DNA from: Candidatus Poseidoniales archaeon
Lineage (GTDB): Archaea; Thermoplasmatota; Poseidoniia; Poseidoniales; Poseidoniaceae
Direction of reading: 5' to 3'
Length of the DNA stretch: 35,230 nt
Assembly (NCBI GenBank): GCA_012959275.1
Contig: DUDM01000010.1
Location: 1 to 35,230, forward strand
In this document: piece after piece, positions 9,040-16,598 of the stretch
How positions within the stretch are numbered: position 1 is the first letter of the stretch
Layout of the letters: each line of letters starts with the position of its first letter
The notes under the pieces: generated by a model
Seen by the model: the letters and a program-made list of their open reading frames with translations, nothing else
What the model was told of the DNA's origin: nothing
Databases searched by the model: none
Program-made: the position numbers and the translations under genes

Positions 9040-10029
9040 TCACTCCAAGTTGCTTGAATCGAAAATGATCCTTGTTGAATTTCTTTCTACCTTTAGTGGA
9101 AGCATCTGATTATCCGGTAATGCTTGGGCAATTCTTTGCCTAACGTCCAATGAGCCATGGAATAGAATGAATCCTCCACCTCCTGCTCCGAGTAATTTCC
9201 CTCCAGTGGCCCCACAATCGCGGATTGTTTGATACAAAGAATCAATTTCTGGAATACTAACAGAACTCGATAACTGCTTTTTCAACATCCAACCCTCGTG
9301 GAGTAATTTTCCTAATCCTTCTAAATCTCCATTTTGTAATAATGTCTTTGCAGTCTTTGCTTGGGCGCACATTAATTGAAGTTGAGATATCTTTTCTGAA
9401 GTATTCTCACTCTGTTCTTTCAATACTGAATCCGCTGAACGCGTTAATCCAGTGTAAAGTAAGGTGAATTCATCTTCCATTTTACTAATCGTGTCTTTGC
9501 TTATTTCCAAGGCTTCAACTTCAACCGAATCATCAGGCAAGAATTTGATATGGTTAATTCCGCCCATCGCACAACCATACTGATCTTGACGGCCTATTGG
9601 CTGACCCAATACATCGATTTCTATTTTGCAGGCTTGTTCGGCCAACTCCTCTGGTGAAACTTGATTGCCAGCAAATGAATGTAGAGCATTGAGTAATCCA
9701 ACGGTAACTGCACTCGAAGAGCCTAATCCGGTTCCGCGTGAAGGGATATCGGCAATGGTTGTTATCTCAACCCCTGATGTGACTCCAGTAATACGCATTG
9801 CTTCCCTCACTAATTCATGCTGCAAATCTTCGAAATCATCTACTATTTCGGTCTTAGAATATGAAAGACGAATGTCATCCCCGAACCTCTTATTGACAGT
9901 AACATGGATATGTGCAGCTAGAGAAAGCGAAGTTACACAACCACCCTCTGCCGATTGGCGGTAAAAAGCGGGTAAATCGCTGCCTCCGCCACAAAATGAG
10001 ACCCGCAAAGGGGTTCGGGAGATCATCAT
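9040..10029 (-). CDS. GHMP-family sugar kinase, HddA-like (D-glycero-D-manno-heptose 7-phosphate kinase family)
   Basis: About 329 residues. The N-terminus SRTPLRVSFCGGGSDLPAFY is characteristic of the HddA-like branch of GHMP kinases. The ATP-binding motif PSRGTGLGSSSA lies near residues 96-107, GQPIGRQDQYGCAMGG follows around 140-160, and the C-terminal glycine motif GGKLLGAGGGGFILF near 280 completes the fold. In the family the enzyme phosphorylates a sugar, or sugar phosphate, at C1 for later nucleotide activation; the exact sugar here is not visible and could be heptose, fucose or another hexose. The frame opens at a TTG (10032), but the ATGs at 10029 or 10026 are more likely starts. No Shine-Dalgarno is present, and an AT-rich stretch about 26 nt upstream (around 10049-10058) fits a leaderless transcript. 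Its position before a sequon-rich surface protein suggests surface-glycan synthesis (inference). Confidence 0.85.
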   Translation of the reverse strand: MMISRTPLRVSFCGGGSDLPAFYRQSAEGGCVTSLSLAAHIHVTVNKRFGDDIRLSYSKTEIVDDFEDLQHELVREAMRITGVTSGVEITTIADIPSRGTGLGSSSAVTVGLLNALHSFAGNQVSPEELAEQACKIEIDVLGQPIGRQDQYGCAMGGINHIKFLPDDSVEVEALEISKDTISKMEDEFTLLYTGLTRSADSVLKEQSENTSEKISQLQLMCAQAKTAKTLLQNGDLEGLGKLLHEGWMLKKQLSSSVSIPEIDSLYQTIRDCGATGGKLLGAGGGGFILFHGSLDVRQRIAQALPDNQMLPLKVERNSTRIIFDSSNLE

Positions 10030-10130
10030 CAAGGACGCCGAGATGGCTCATATTCATCAAAGCATGCGAAGCATCGCATCAGTAATGTTCAAGGAAGTGC
10101 TTCGCTGAACAATGTCGAAGAGGGGTTGAG
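10030..10130. promoter_or_regulatory. Divergent promoter region between sugar kinase and pyrB
   Basis: This stretch of about 100 nt lies between divergent genes. On the minus strand, GATGAATATGAG around 10049-10060 sits about 26 nt before the kinase ATG and may be its TATA element. An imperfect hairpin joins GTTCA (10087-10091) to TGAAC (10106-10110), with an inner GAAG/CTTC pairing. GAGGGG at 10120-10125 is a ribosome site for pyrB. Only the sequence elements are seen; their roles are inferred. Confidence 0.35.
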
Positions 10131-11063
10131 TTGACGAGTCTAATCACCATGGACGACCTAAGCAATGACGAGATTAACGAGGTTTTGGAAGCTGCTGAAA
10201 AGTTACTTCCTGTAGCCCGTGGAGAGAAATATCTACCACTCCTACAAGGCAAGATTTTGGGGAATCTTTTCTTTGAACCTAGCACCCGAACAAGGATGTC
10301 ATTTGAGACCGCAATGAAACGACTGGGCGGCGATGTTGTGAATTTGGGCGCGGTCGCATCTTCATCCGTAATCAAAGGAGAAACCTTGTATGATACAATC
10401 AGAATGGTCGATGGTTATACCGACATTATCGCTCTACGCCATCCACGCCAAGGAGCAGCACAATATGCAGCAGATTCTGCAGAAGTTCCAATCGCCAACG
10501 GTGGCGACGGCGCTGGTCACCACCCAACACAAACTATGTTGGACCTATTTACTATCAAACAAGCTCATGGAGGACTTGAACGATTGAATATTGTACTTGC
10601 TGGAGATTTACGCTATGGAAGAACGGTTCACAGTCTTGCTCATGCATTACATCGCTTCAATTGCGACCTTGTATTCGTTAGCCCAGAGGGCCTAAGAATG
10701 CCTGCTGATATCGTTTCAGACCTTGAGGCTCTAGGTGCAAAGATAACTGAAACTGATGATCTATTTGGGAGTATCAACAATGCCGACGTCCTGTACATGA
10801 CAAGGATTCAGAAAGAAAGGTTTCCTGATGAAGAAGAATATCGAAAGGTCAGCGGCTCGTTCAAATTGCAAGCATCAGATCTTAATGAAGCCAAGGAGAA
10901 TATGATTGTTATGCACCCACTGCCAAGGGTGGATGAAATCACTCCCGATGTTGACAAGACCCGCCACGCTAGATACTTCGAGCAAGCATTCAATGGTGTT
11001 GTTACCAGAATGGCATTACTGTGTAAATTGCTTGATGTTGAAATCCCAGAAGGTGAATTGTAA
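10131..11063 (+). CDS. pyrB: Aspartate carbamoyltransferase catalytic chain
   Basis: 310 residues, the usual length. Catalyses carbamoyl phosphate plus aspartate to N-carbamoyl-aspartate, the committed step of pyrimidine synthesis, in the cytoplasm. Visible motifs are the phosphate-binding FEPSTRTRMSFETA near residues 48-61, the KGETL loop, RHPRQGAAQYAA, GDGAGHHPTQTMLDLFTI, GDLRYGRTVHSL and MHPLPRVDEI, all matching the E. coli PyrB active-site landmarks. The start is a TTG: GAGGGG ends 5 nt before it, the spacing used by good starts elsewhere in this window, and the first residues (TSLITMDDLS) align with the family N-terminus; the ATG at 10149 would cut into it. It overlaps pyrI by one base (TAATG), so the two chains are translationally coupled. 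Confidence 0.96.
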   Translation: MTSLITMDDLSNDEINEVLEAAEKLLPVARGEKYLPLLQGKILGNLFFEPSTRTRMSFETAMKRLGGDVVNLGAVASSSVIKGETLYDTIRMVDGYTDIIALRHPRQGAAQYAADSAEVPIANGGDGAGHHPTQTMLDLFTIKQAHGGLERLNIVLAGDLRYGRTVHSLAHALHRFNCDLVFVSPEGLRMPADIVSDLEALGAKITETDDLFGSINNADVLYMTRIQKERFPDEEEYRKVSGSFKLQASDLNEAKENMIVMHPLPRVDEITPDVDKTRHARYFEQAFNGVVTRMALLCKLLDVEIPEGEL

Positions 11064-11542
11064 TGTCCGCTCCAGAAACTGCAATGAGAAGAGTTACTGC
11101 CATCAATAATGGTACTGTTCTTGACCATATTCCCGCTGGAAAAGCCCTTTTAGTACTGAAAATGCTGGGATTAGACGGTGAGATGGCGACCCCCGTCTCA
11201 CTGGTGATGAATGTCCCATCTGGAAAAATGGGTGGTAAAGATATTGTCAAAGTTGAAGATAGAGAATTGACTCAATCAGAACTTGACAGATTGGCTTTGA
11301 TTGCTCCACATGCCAGTGTTGCCATCATTCGTGCTTACAATGTGGCAGAAAAGCGGGTCGTAAATCTTGGCGAAGAAGTAGTGAATGTCATCAGTTGTTG
11401 CTTCAATAATTGCGCCTCCCTAGGAGCCCGTGAACCTCTTGATCACCGTTTGAAAGTTGCAACTCATGAACCGCTAAGTCTTCGATGTCATTATTGTGGA
11501 CGAACTCAAGATATGGAAGCCTTAGTAGATAATTTACTCTGA
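11063..11542 (+). CDS. pyrI: Aspartate carbamoyltransferase regulatory chain
   Basis: 159 residues, normal for PyrI. Binds nucleotide effectors and PyrB to form the allosteric holoenzyme. The N-terminal nucleotide-binding domain contains TVLDHIPAGKALLVLKMLG; the C-terminal zinc domain has the four-Cys pattern seen as a Cys in ISCCFNNC, the final Cys of the same motif, and CHYC about 30 residues later. The start codon shares a base with the pyrB stop (TAATG), giving a classic pyrBI operon. The 3' end overlaps the convergent thiolase gene by 9 nt. Confidence 0.96.
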   Translation: MSAPETAMRRVTAINNGTVLDHIPAGKALLVLKMLGLDGEMATPVSLVMNVPSGKMGGKDIVKVEDRELTQSELDRLALIAPHASVAIIRAYNVAEKRVVNLGEEVVNVISCCFNNCASLGAREPLDHRLKVATHEPLSLRCHYCGRTQDMEALVDNLL

Positions 11543-12544
11543 TACTTCTTTTAACATTTGAATAAACTCACAGCCTTTGCAAATATCTCCACTCGTTGGA
11601 GCACTGCAAAGCGGGCAAGGCGTGGGGGTTGCTGGTCGAACATTCTCTGAGGTTTTACTTTCCAATTCTTTGATAGCGTCGACCATATGGACCAATCCGT
11701 GGCGTGAACCTGGAACATCTTCTTCCAACCTCGCAACCATGTCTCGATTCCTCTGTCTCAATGCACCTGGGGAATATGGGCATTCATCATGGAAAAAGGG
11801 TAAGTCAAGAGCCATCGCAGCGGCGTGAATTTCCTGTTCGGGAATCCAGCGCATTGGTACGATTCTAGGTGGCAAGCCATCAATGGGATTGGAAGTATGT
11901 GGAGCAAGGCGGAGGGTTCTTTCCAAGTCGCCTTTTTGCATATTCATTAGCACAGTTTGGGCCATATCATCGAGGTTATGACCTAAGGCCATCACATCTG
12001 CACCAATTTTCTCAGCCAAATAGTTCAATCCTTGACGGCGGAAAACTCCACAAAATGAACAGGGCGCCATACCTTTGACATGAGAATGCTTCTTTCCAAT
12101 TAATGGCATCTTTTGCACCACTTCGTCCATCCTTTCAAATCCTAATTCTGGATAAGAAATTGAAACAAACTCCACATTATTCTTTTCTGCTAGTTCGATA
12201 GCACATTCCATCGAGGGTGAGCGATAGCCATCTATTCCTTCATCGACACAGCCGGCGATGAGAACAACATCTCGACGTTGACCAAGAATCTTTACCAATC
12301 TATCTAGCAGAATTGCTGAGTCTTTTCCGCCACTGATTGCAACCAGAATTGTGGTGGTCTTACCACTTTTTGGTAAATCCAATTGACGACGCAATTCTTT
12401 GGCGAATCTCTTGTGAACACTATCGATAAGGTGTGTATTACAAAATGAACGCCCTGAATACCTCTGATGTAAGACCGAAGGACGTTCGCACCTGCTGCAG
12501 GATGGAACCTGAAGTGGAGCGGACATGGTCTGCTCAAGCGCCAC
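11534..12544 (-). CDS. tRNA 2-thiolation protein, TtuA/Ncs6 family
   Basis: About 336 residues. Enzymes of this family adenylate a tRNA base and replace its oxygen with sulfur (2-thiouridine or related). The N-terminal zinc finger is CSRC followed about 15 residues later by C and H; the PP-loop ATP site is SGGKDS, preceded by TTTILVAI. PCSFCG and the later ECPYSPGALRQRNRD give the three Cys used in TtuA to bind a 4Fe-4S cluster. The C-terminus carries a second zinc module, CPLC followed by CKGC. The frame opens at GTG (12544), with an AAGG a few bases upstream; the ATG at 12526 would remove six residues and is possible. The gene faces an AT-rich region shared with the Roadblock cluster. Whether the target is U34 or U54 cannot be told from this sequence. 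Confidence 0.9.
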   Translation of the reverse strand: MALEQTMSAPLQVPSCSRCERPSVLHQRYSGRSFCNTHLIDSVHKRFAKELRRQLDLPKSGKTTTILVAISGGKDSAILLDRLVKILGQRRDVVLIAGCVDEGIDGYRSPSMECAIELAEKNNVEFVSISYPELGFERMDEVVQKMPLIGKKHSHVKGMAPCSFCGVFRRQGLNYLAEKIGADVMALGHNLDDMAQTVLMNMQKGDLERTLRLAPHTSNPIDGLPPRIVPMRWIPEQEIHAAAMALDLPFFHDECPYSPGALRQRNRDMVARLEEDVPGSRHGLVHMVDAIKELESKTSENVRPATPTPCPLCSAPTSGDICKGCEFIQMLKEVSE

Positions 12545-12833
12545 TTAGCCTTGAGGATGGCGGAGAGGTTATCAGTCTATTTTACTATTAAAAATGCTAA
12601 TAGGGATTATTAAAATTTCAATTGATTAAATCAAAATAATTAATGGTCGTTGGTTTGGCCTAATTGAACTATCCAATAAAGCACTATTTCTTACTCTCTA
12701 ATTGTATTCAAAGTTGGATTTAATCAATACCTCAGTTGGAAAGTTGAGAATGGTCTGCAAATAGTCCTTACAGGACTAGGACAACAACAACCTCAAGAAG
12801 CCGATTGCAACCTGTCCCCCTTCAAGGGTGCAC
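12545..12833. promoter_or_regulatory. AT-rich divergent promoter region with inverted repeats
   Basis: The largest non-coding stretch in the window, about 289 nt, between the thiolase gene (minus) and the Roadblock gene (plus). On the minus strand TTTTTAATAG and AGTAAAATAG (12578-12595) fit a TATA box about 30-45 nt before the thiolase start. TTGATTAAATCAA (12622-12634) is palindromic, and the inverted copy GATTTAATCAA recurs at 12717-12727. A perfect TAC-loop hairpin lies at 12762-12778. No tRNA-like or protein-coding signal was seen. Element roles are inferred. Confidence 0.45.
12762..12778 (+). promoter_or_regulatory. Perfect 7-bp hairpin with TAC loop in the Roadblock-cluster leader
   Basis: TAGTCCT (12762-12768) pairs perfectly with AGGACTA (12772-12778) across a TAC loop. 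It has the same 7-3-7 layout and loop triplet as the hairpins at 1978-1994 and 20997-21013. It lies about 55 nt before the start of the Roadblock gene, so it is probably in the mRNA leader. Confidence 0.4.
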
Positions 12834-13178
12834 ATGCTACGACGGTTATTGGCCTCATTGAATCGAATTCCCGGGGTCCGGGGAGCGTCGGTTGTGGATG
12901 AACATGGGCGAATGCGGGCAAGTCTAGTTGAAGACCAAGATGAGAACGTTTTCTCCTCTGAAATTCCTTTGGCTCTAAGACAAGCCAATGAATTGAGCAA
13001 GGATGCTGGAATTGGTTCAATCGATCAAGTCTGGGCTACTGGCTCTGATGGAAGAGTTGGTATCGCAAGCATGGCAGCTGGTGCATCCTTAGTTATCGTC
13101 TGCAATAGAGAAAGTGCACTGGGCAGGCTACGACATGAAGTTGGGCGTAGCCGTCCTACAATGAAAGAATTGATTTGA
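12834..13178 (+). CDS. Roadblock/LC7-domain protein
   Basis: About 114 residues. The whole chain reads as one Roadblock/LC7 fold: an amphipathic N-terminal helix (LRRLLASLNRIPGVRGASVV), a hairpin with DEHGRM, a central helix around ALRQANELSKDAG, then the strands QVWATGSDGRVGIASM and ASLVIVCNRES and a final helix. In MglB and dynein light chain Roadblock proteins this fold dimerises and regulates or docks small GTPases or motors. No GTPase gene is in the window. The frame begins at a GTG (12828), but the ATG at 12834 has AAGGG five bases upstream and is preferred. The next gene starts 9 nt downstream and appears to contain a related fold, so the pair probably interact. Family assignment is good; the partner is inferred. 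Confidence 0.8.
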   Translation: MLRRLLASLNRIPGVRGASVVDEHGRMRASLVEDQDENVFSSEIPLALRQANELSKDAGIGSIDQVWATGSDGRVGIASMAAGASLVIVCNRESALGRLRHEVGRSRPTMKELI

Positions 13179-13187
13179 GGTGAATTA

Positions 13188-16100
13188 ATGTTTGAATTAC
13201 CAAGTGGAAAAAGCCCGAAAGGGGATTTCGAGGCTGCCCTCGACATGGCTGATATGCCATTCGAATATGGAGTAGTAACTTGGTCAGCAGCAAGGTCCAA
13301 GAAGGCCATCGGGCATCAACTGATTAGTGGTTCAAAGGTTGTTGGATGGCTTTGTTCTTCAGAAAATAAGGATGAAGTTGTTGTCGGTTCAGCAGCGGCC
13401 TCTTTGCTTCGTAGAATAGCCCATGACCGCCGCTTGAGGTCTGCAGCATTAGAATGGACGAGAGAACAATTCGCGGCGGTGGTGAAGAGAATTCCTCAGG
13501 CGATTGTTGACCGACGAGATCTTGCTGCCTTCGGAATAACCGGTAGAGAATGTGTAGACCTCAGTTCAAGAGACCTTTCGATGATAGTTCAAGAGTTAGC
13601 GCTCAGGCCCGAAGTAATTGGTGCCTTTGCATTTGAGGATGGAGTTATTATCGCAGATGCTGGTGAATTACCTGCAGAAGCCGAACAAATGGCAATCAAA
13701 TCAACCGAGGGCCTTTCGGGAATATCTTCCATGCAAGATTCATTATCCCTAAAGGGATTTGACAGGCTAGTATTATGGCTTGATAGTGGAGTCTTATTAT
13801 TGGCCAATGCTGGTTCTGCAACCCTCGGTCTTTGGACTACTCCAAATGCAGACCATCAACACCTCATCGCCAATGCAGCAGCAATGGTTGACTTAGCACC
13901 TGAACCGATGATCGCTCCAGAGATTCTTCCCGAGGGATTCTTGATGCGAGCCGGAAAATCTGGTGTTGATTCAATGATTACTATGTTGAGAACTGGTCTT
14001 GAGGAAAAAGTGGATGGATATCTGCTGATTGAAGGGCCTGGTGAAAAACATGAGGTTATTATTAGACAAGGAATGCCAGTCACCATTCGGAGTAGAAGTG
14101 ATGATTTACAAGCGGCAGTTTTTGCTGCAACTACTCCTGGGTTTGACGCCACCCTACGCAGAATCGAACGTAGTGAGATTGCCGGAGCAATTGCAGGTGG
14201 CCTGAGCGACTTCAGTCTCAATGGCTTCATCTCTGCCCTTGCCACTTGCCGAACAAGAAGCGACAGCCGGCAACAAACTCTGAGGGAAAGAATGGCTAGG
14301 ATGTGGGGCTTTGAGGCTGGTTTGGAATCATTGGACATAAGCCGTGTTGGATTCAAATTAATCGAACATAAAGCAGCAGGTGAGGCTAGTCTAAAACCAG
14401 TTGAAAGTGAAACGGCTGTTCTATTACCCGTATCAAGACACCAAGGAGAACGGGCAGCCAAGTTAGAAACTGAACTCGATGAGAAACGAATCCAAACTGC
14501 TCGCTTGAAAGAAAAATTGGAAGAGTCAGTACAATCAGCGGAATGGCTTCGAGATGAATTGAGACTTGCCAATGACCGTTGTGATGAACTACATGAGAGA
14601 ATAGAAGGGCTCAATATTTCATTAGATGAATCAGCAGCAGCCAAGCGAAGTGCAGATGAAAACTCAGAGGAAGTTTCAGACCGCGCTTCACGTTTGTCAA
14701 AGAGAGTTGCGGCATTGGAACACCAATTGGAACAAAGGGCATCTGAATTGGCATTAGCGCTTGGCGATTCTGGTAGCCGTTCACAATTGCGCAATGATGT
14801 GGCCGAACTAAGCACCAAAGAAGCCCACTTGTCTGCTGAAGTCGAAGCAAATTCAGAGAAATTAACCCGCTTACGGGATGATATCGAGAATGACGAAAGA
14901 CGAAGTAGAATGCTGGCCGATCAAGTTTCAGCACTTTCAGACCGCCACCGAGTTTCAGCCACAGATACTGACGAAATTGAACGGAGGCTTAGCCGCGCCC
15001 GTGAAGAATTATCCACTGTTGAATCAGAAACTCATGAAGTCCGTAAAATGTTGAAGGAGACTCTGAGCGAAAGAGATGAAGTTGGAGCGAAATCTAACCA
15101 CCTTCAAGTAGAATTACGCGATTTGATGGGTGAGCGCCAAAGCCTACTTCGTGAACTGGGTGATTTGGCAGCAAACCGGGGCGAAAAAGAAGGTGAATTA
15201 GCTCATCTCATCAAGCGTGCAAGAGAATTATCAGGAGCCCATGAAGACGCATTAGCAGATATCGCCGAAGCAGAAAAGATTCGAGCCCGTCTATCTGAAG
15301 AACCTCTGGCAAGGGCCTTGATGGGAGATGAATCCGGAATCGAAGCCTTGGGTCCAGTTTTGGAAAGACTCGAACATGCACGTACTATGGGATATAGCGT
15401 AACTCTACTCGATAGAGCCGTAGAGCGCGGCCTACAATTGATTCAATTCACCGTTGAAGAGGTCTCTCGTACACCTCGCTACCTCTTGTCGAATGAAGTG
15501 ATGGATATTCTCGAACGTCAATCTCCGCATACCGCTGGCACAGTCAGGGGATTGACAAATTGGTCGGTCAAGCAGAGGTTGGAAAACAGATTGGCTGAAA
15601 CCGTACAGCACGTTGTCCTTGACCTTGAGCGAATGCTCGAAGACTATGAGCAATCAATCACTATGCTGCGCCGCCTACGCCAAGTTCTCGACCAGTTACA
15701 AGGCCTTGGAGCACCAATCGAAGAGGTAGAAAGCCTCCTGTTAAGTTGCAATCGCCCAGAATCACTACCTCTCATCGCTAGAAAGGCTCGGCGCCTAATT
15801 CAAATGGCTCTTGATGAAATTTACCTTGAGGCAGATCAGAGAGATGCTGGGGCTGCAGTTAGATTGGAGACTACAACCCAAGTTCTTGAAGAATTAGTCT
15901 CTCAAATCGAAGCAACCGGATTGACCGGTGAAGATCCAAATGGACCACTATGGGATTTCCAAAGAAGTGGTATGCTACCTTGGGAAGCTGGAGGGGAGGC
16001 GCCACATGTTGAGGTTGCAGAAGATGCGATTATCGAATTGACTCAACCCCTTGAAAGCACTGATATTATCAGTGAAAGCCAGCATCAACCAGTTTCAGAA

Positions 16101-16379
16101 AATGAAGAGGTGGAAGAATTATGGACCGATTTACCACCTCCAGAAGATAATCCAGAAACTGAAACTGAATTAGTTCCAAAGGCCATGGTAGAGGCGAGTG
16201 AAATTATTGAAAGCACTGGAGAAGCAGATCAAAGAGCCTGGATTGAACAGGAATTAGCGCGTCTTGATGCACAATGGAAACATCGTGGTGAAATGGCTAA
16301 CGAGCCAACCGTAAATCCACTTGTCGATGAAGACATGCTTTCTGACTTGGAGAGCGATTTGGCGGACCTTGAACTCTGA
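13188..16379 (+). CDS. Giant coiled-coil protein with an N-terminal Roadblock-like region, function unknown
   Basis: 1063 residues with no membrane helix. Residues about 140-240 (from GAFAFEDGVIIADAG to LIANAAAMV) resemble a Roadblock/LC7 domain; residues about 250-350 contain GYLLIEGPGEKHEVIIRQG, similar in style to PATAN/DUF4388 effector domains. From about 420 to 700 the protein is an SMC-like coiled coil rich in Glu, Arg, Leu and Ser; 700-930 is helical and globular; the last 120 residues are very acidic and probably disordered. No Walker ATPase motif was seen, so it is not a true SMC. The ATG follows GAGGTG with 5-nt spacing. It sits between a free Roadblock protein and a small membrane peptide in one operon, suggesting a membrane-linked scaffold or cytoskeletal adaptor (inference). 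Confidence 0.8.
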   Translation: MFELPSGKSPKGDFEAALDMADMPFEYGVVTWSAARSKKAIGHQLISGSKVVGWLCSSENKDEVVVGSAAASLLRRIAHDRRLRSAALEWTREQFAAVVKRIPQAIVDRRDLAAFGITGRECVDLSSRDLSMIVQELALRPEVIGAFAFEDGVIIADAGELPAEAEQMAIKSTEGLSGISSMQDSLSLKGFDRLVLWLDSGVLLLANAGSATLGLWTTPNADHQHLIANAAAMVDLAPEPMIAPEILPEGFLMRAGKSGVDSMITMLRTGLEEKVDGYLLIEGPGEKHEVIIRQGMPVTIRSRSDDLQAAVFAATTPGFDATLRRIERSEIAGAIAGGLSDFSLNGFISALATCRTRSDSRQQTLRERMARMWGFEAGLESLDISRVGFKLIEHKAAGEASLKPVESETAVLLPVSRHQGERAAKLETELDEKRIQTARLKEKLEESVQSAEWLRDELRLANDRCDELHERIEGLNISLDESAAAKRSADENSEEVSDRASRLSKRVAALEHQLEQRASELALALGDSGSRSQLRNDVAELSTKEAHLSAEVEANSEKLTRLRDDIENDERRSRMLADQVSALSDRHRVSATDTDEIERRLSRAREELSTVESETHEVRKMLKETLSERDEVGAKSNHLQVELRDLMGERQSLLRELGDLAANRGEKEGELAHLIKRARELSGAHEDALADIAEAEKIRARLSEEPLARALMGDESGIEALGPVLERLEHARTMGYSVTLLDRAVERGLQLIQFTVEEVSRTPRYLLSNEVMDILERQSPHTAGTVRGLTNWSVKQRLENRLAETVQHVVLDLERMLEDYEQSITMLRRLRQVLDQLQGLGAPIEEVESLLLSCNRPESLPLIARKARRLIQMALDEIYLEADQRDAGAAVRLETTTQVLEELVSQIEATGLTGEDPNGPLWDFQRSGMLPWEAGGEAPHVEVAEDAIIELTQPLESTDIISESQHQPVSENEEVEELWTDLPPPEDNPETETELVPKAMVEASEIIESTGEADQRAWIEQELARLDAQWKHRGEMANEPTVNPLVDEDMLSDLESDLADLEL

Positions 16380-16388
16380 GGTGTTTGC

Positions 16389-16598
16389 TTGAATAAAGAA
16401 GCAAAGGCCTTTCCGATGTGGAAAGAACGGTTTGGAATGCTGTTCATAATAGCCTCAGCAATAATGTTGAGCCGTTGGTTATTCCAACAAAACCAGTGGC
16501 CGGACTCATTAACATGGATATTGAGCATTTGTGTTCTACCCTTAGTTGTGTTAATCCTAGCAGAAGGGCTTGGTAGGTTTATACAAAAACACGCCTAA
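16389..16598 (+). CDS. Small two-helix membrane protein
   Basis: 69 residues with two hydrophobic segments, about 17-32 (FGMLFIIASAIMLSRW) and 42-60 (LTWILSICVLPLVVLILAEG), and basic ends. The start is a TTG: GAGGTG (16378-16383), overlapping the upstream stop region, ends 5 nt before it, the same spacing as the upstream ATG gene. An ATG at 16416 would give a 60-residue product and is less well placed. It closes the Roadblock/coiled-coil cluster and may be its membrane partner. It resembles no family I can name. It overlaps the end of the convergent gene by 4 nt. Confidence 0.65.
   Translation: MNKEAKAFPMWKERFGMLFIIASAIMLSRWLFQQNQWPDSLTWILSICVLPLVVLILAEGLGRFIQKHA

Noticed and set aside
10079-10130. 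A possible tRNA or small RNA in the kinase/pyrB gap
   Set aside because: Only one imperfect hairpin is present; no cloverleaf, T-loop or CCA-end pattern fits.
13856-14818. A 320-codon open frame on the minus strand inside the coiled-coil gene
   Set aside because: It is rich in Ser, Ala and Arg, as expected from the complement of a Glu/Ala/Arg coiled coil; the plus strand has a proper ribosome site and a coherent protein.
13188-16379. The giant coiled-coil protein as an SMC or Rad50 ATPase
   Set aside because: No Walker A, Walker B or ABC signature at either end, and the acidic C-terminus is unlike SMC heads.
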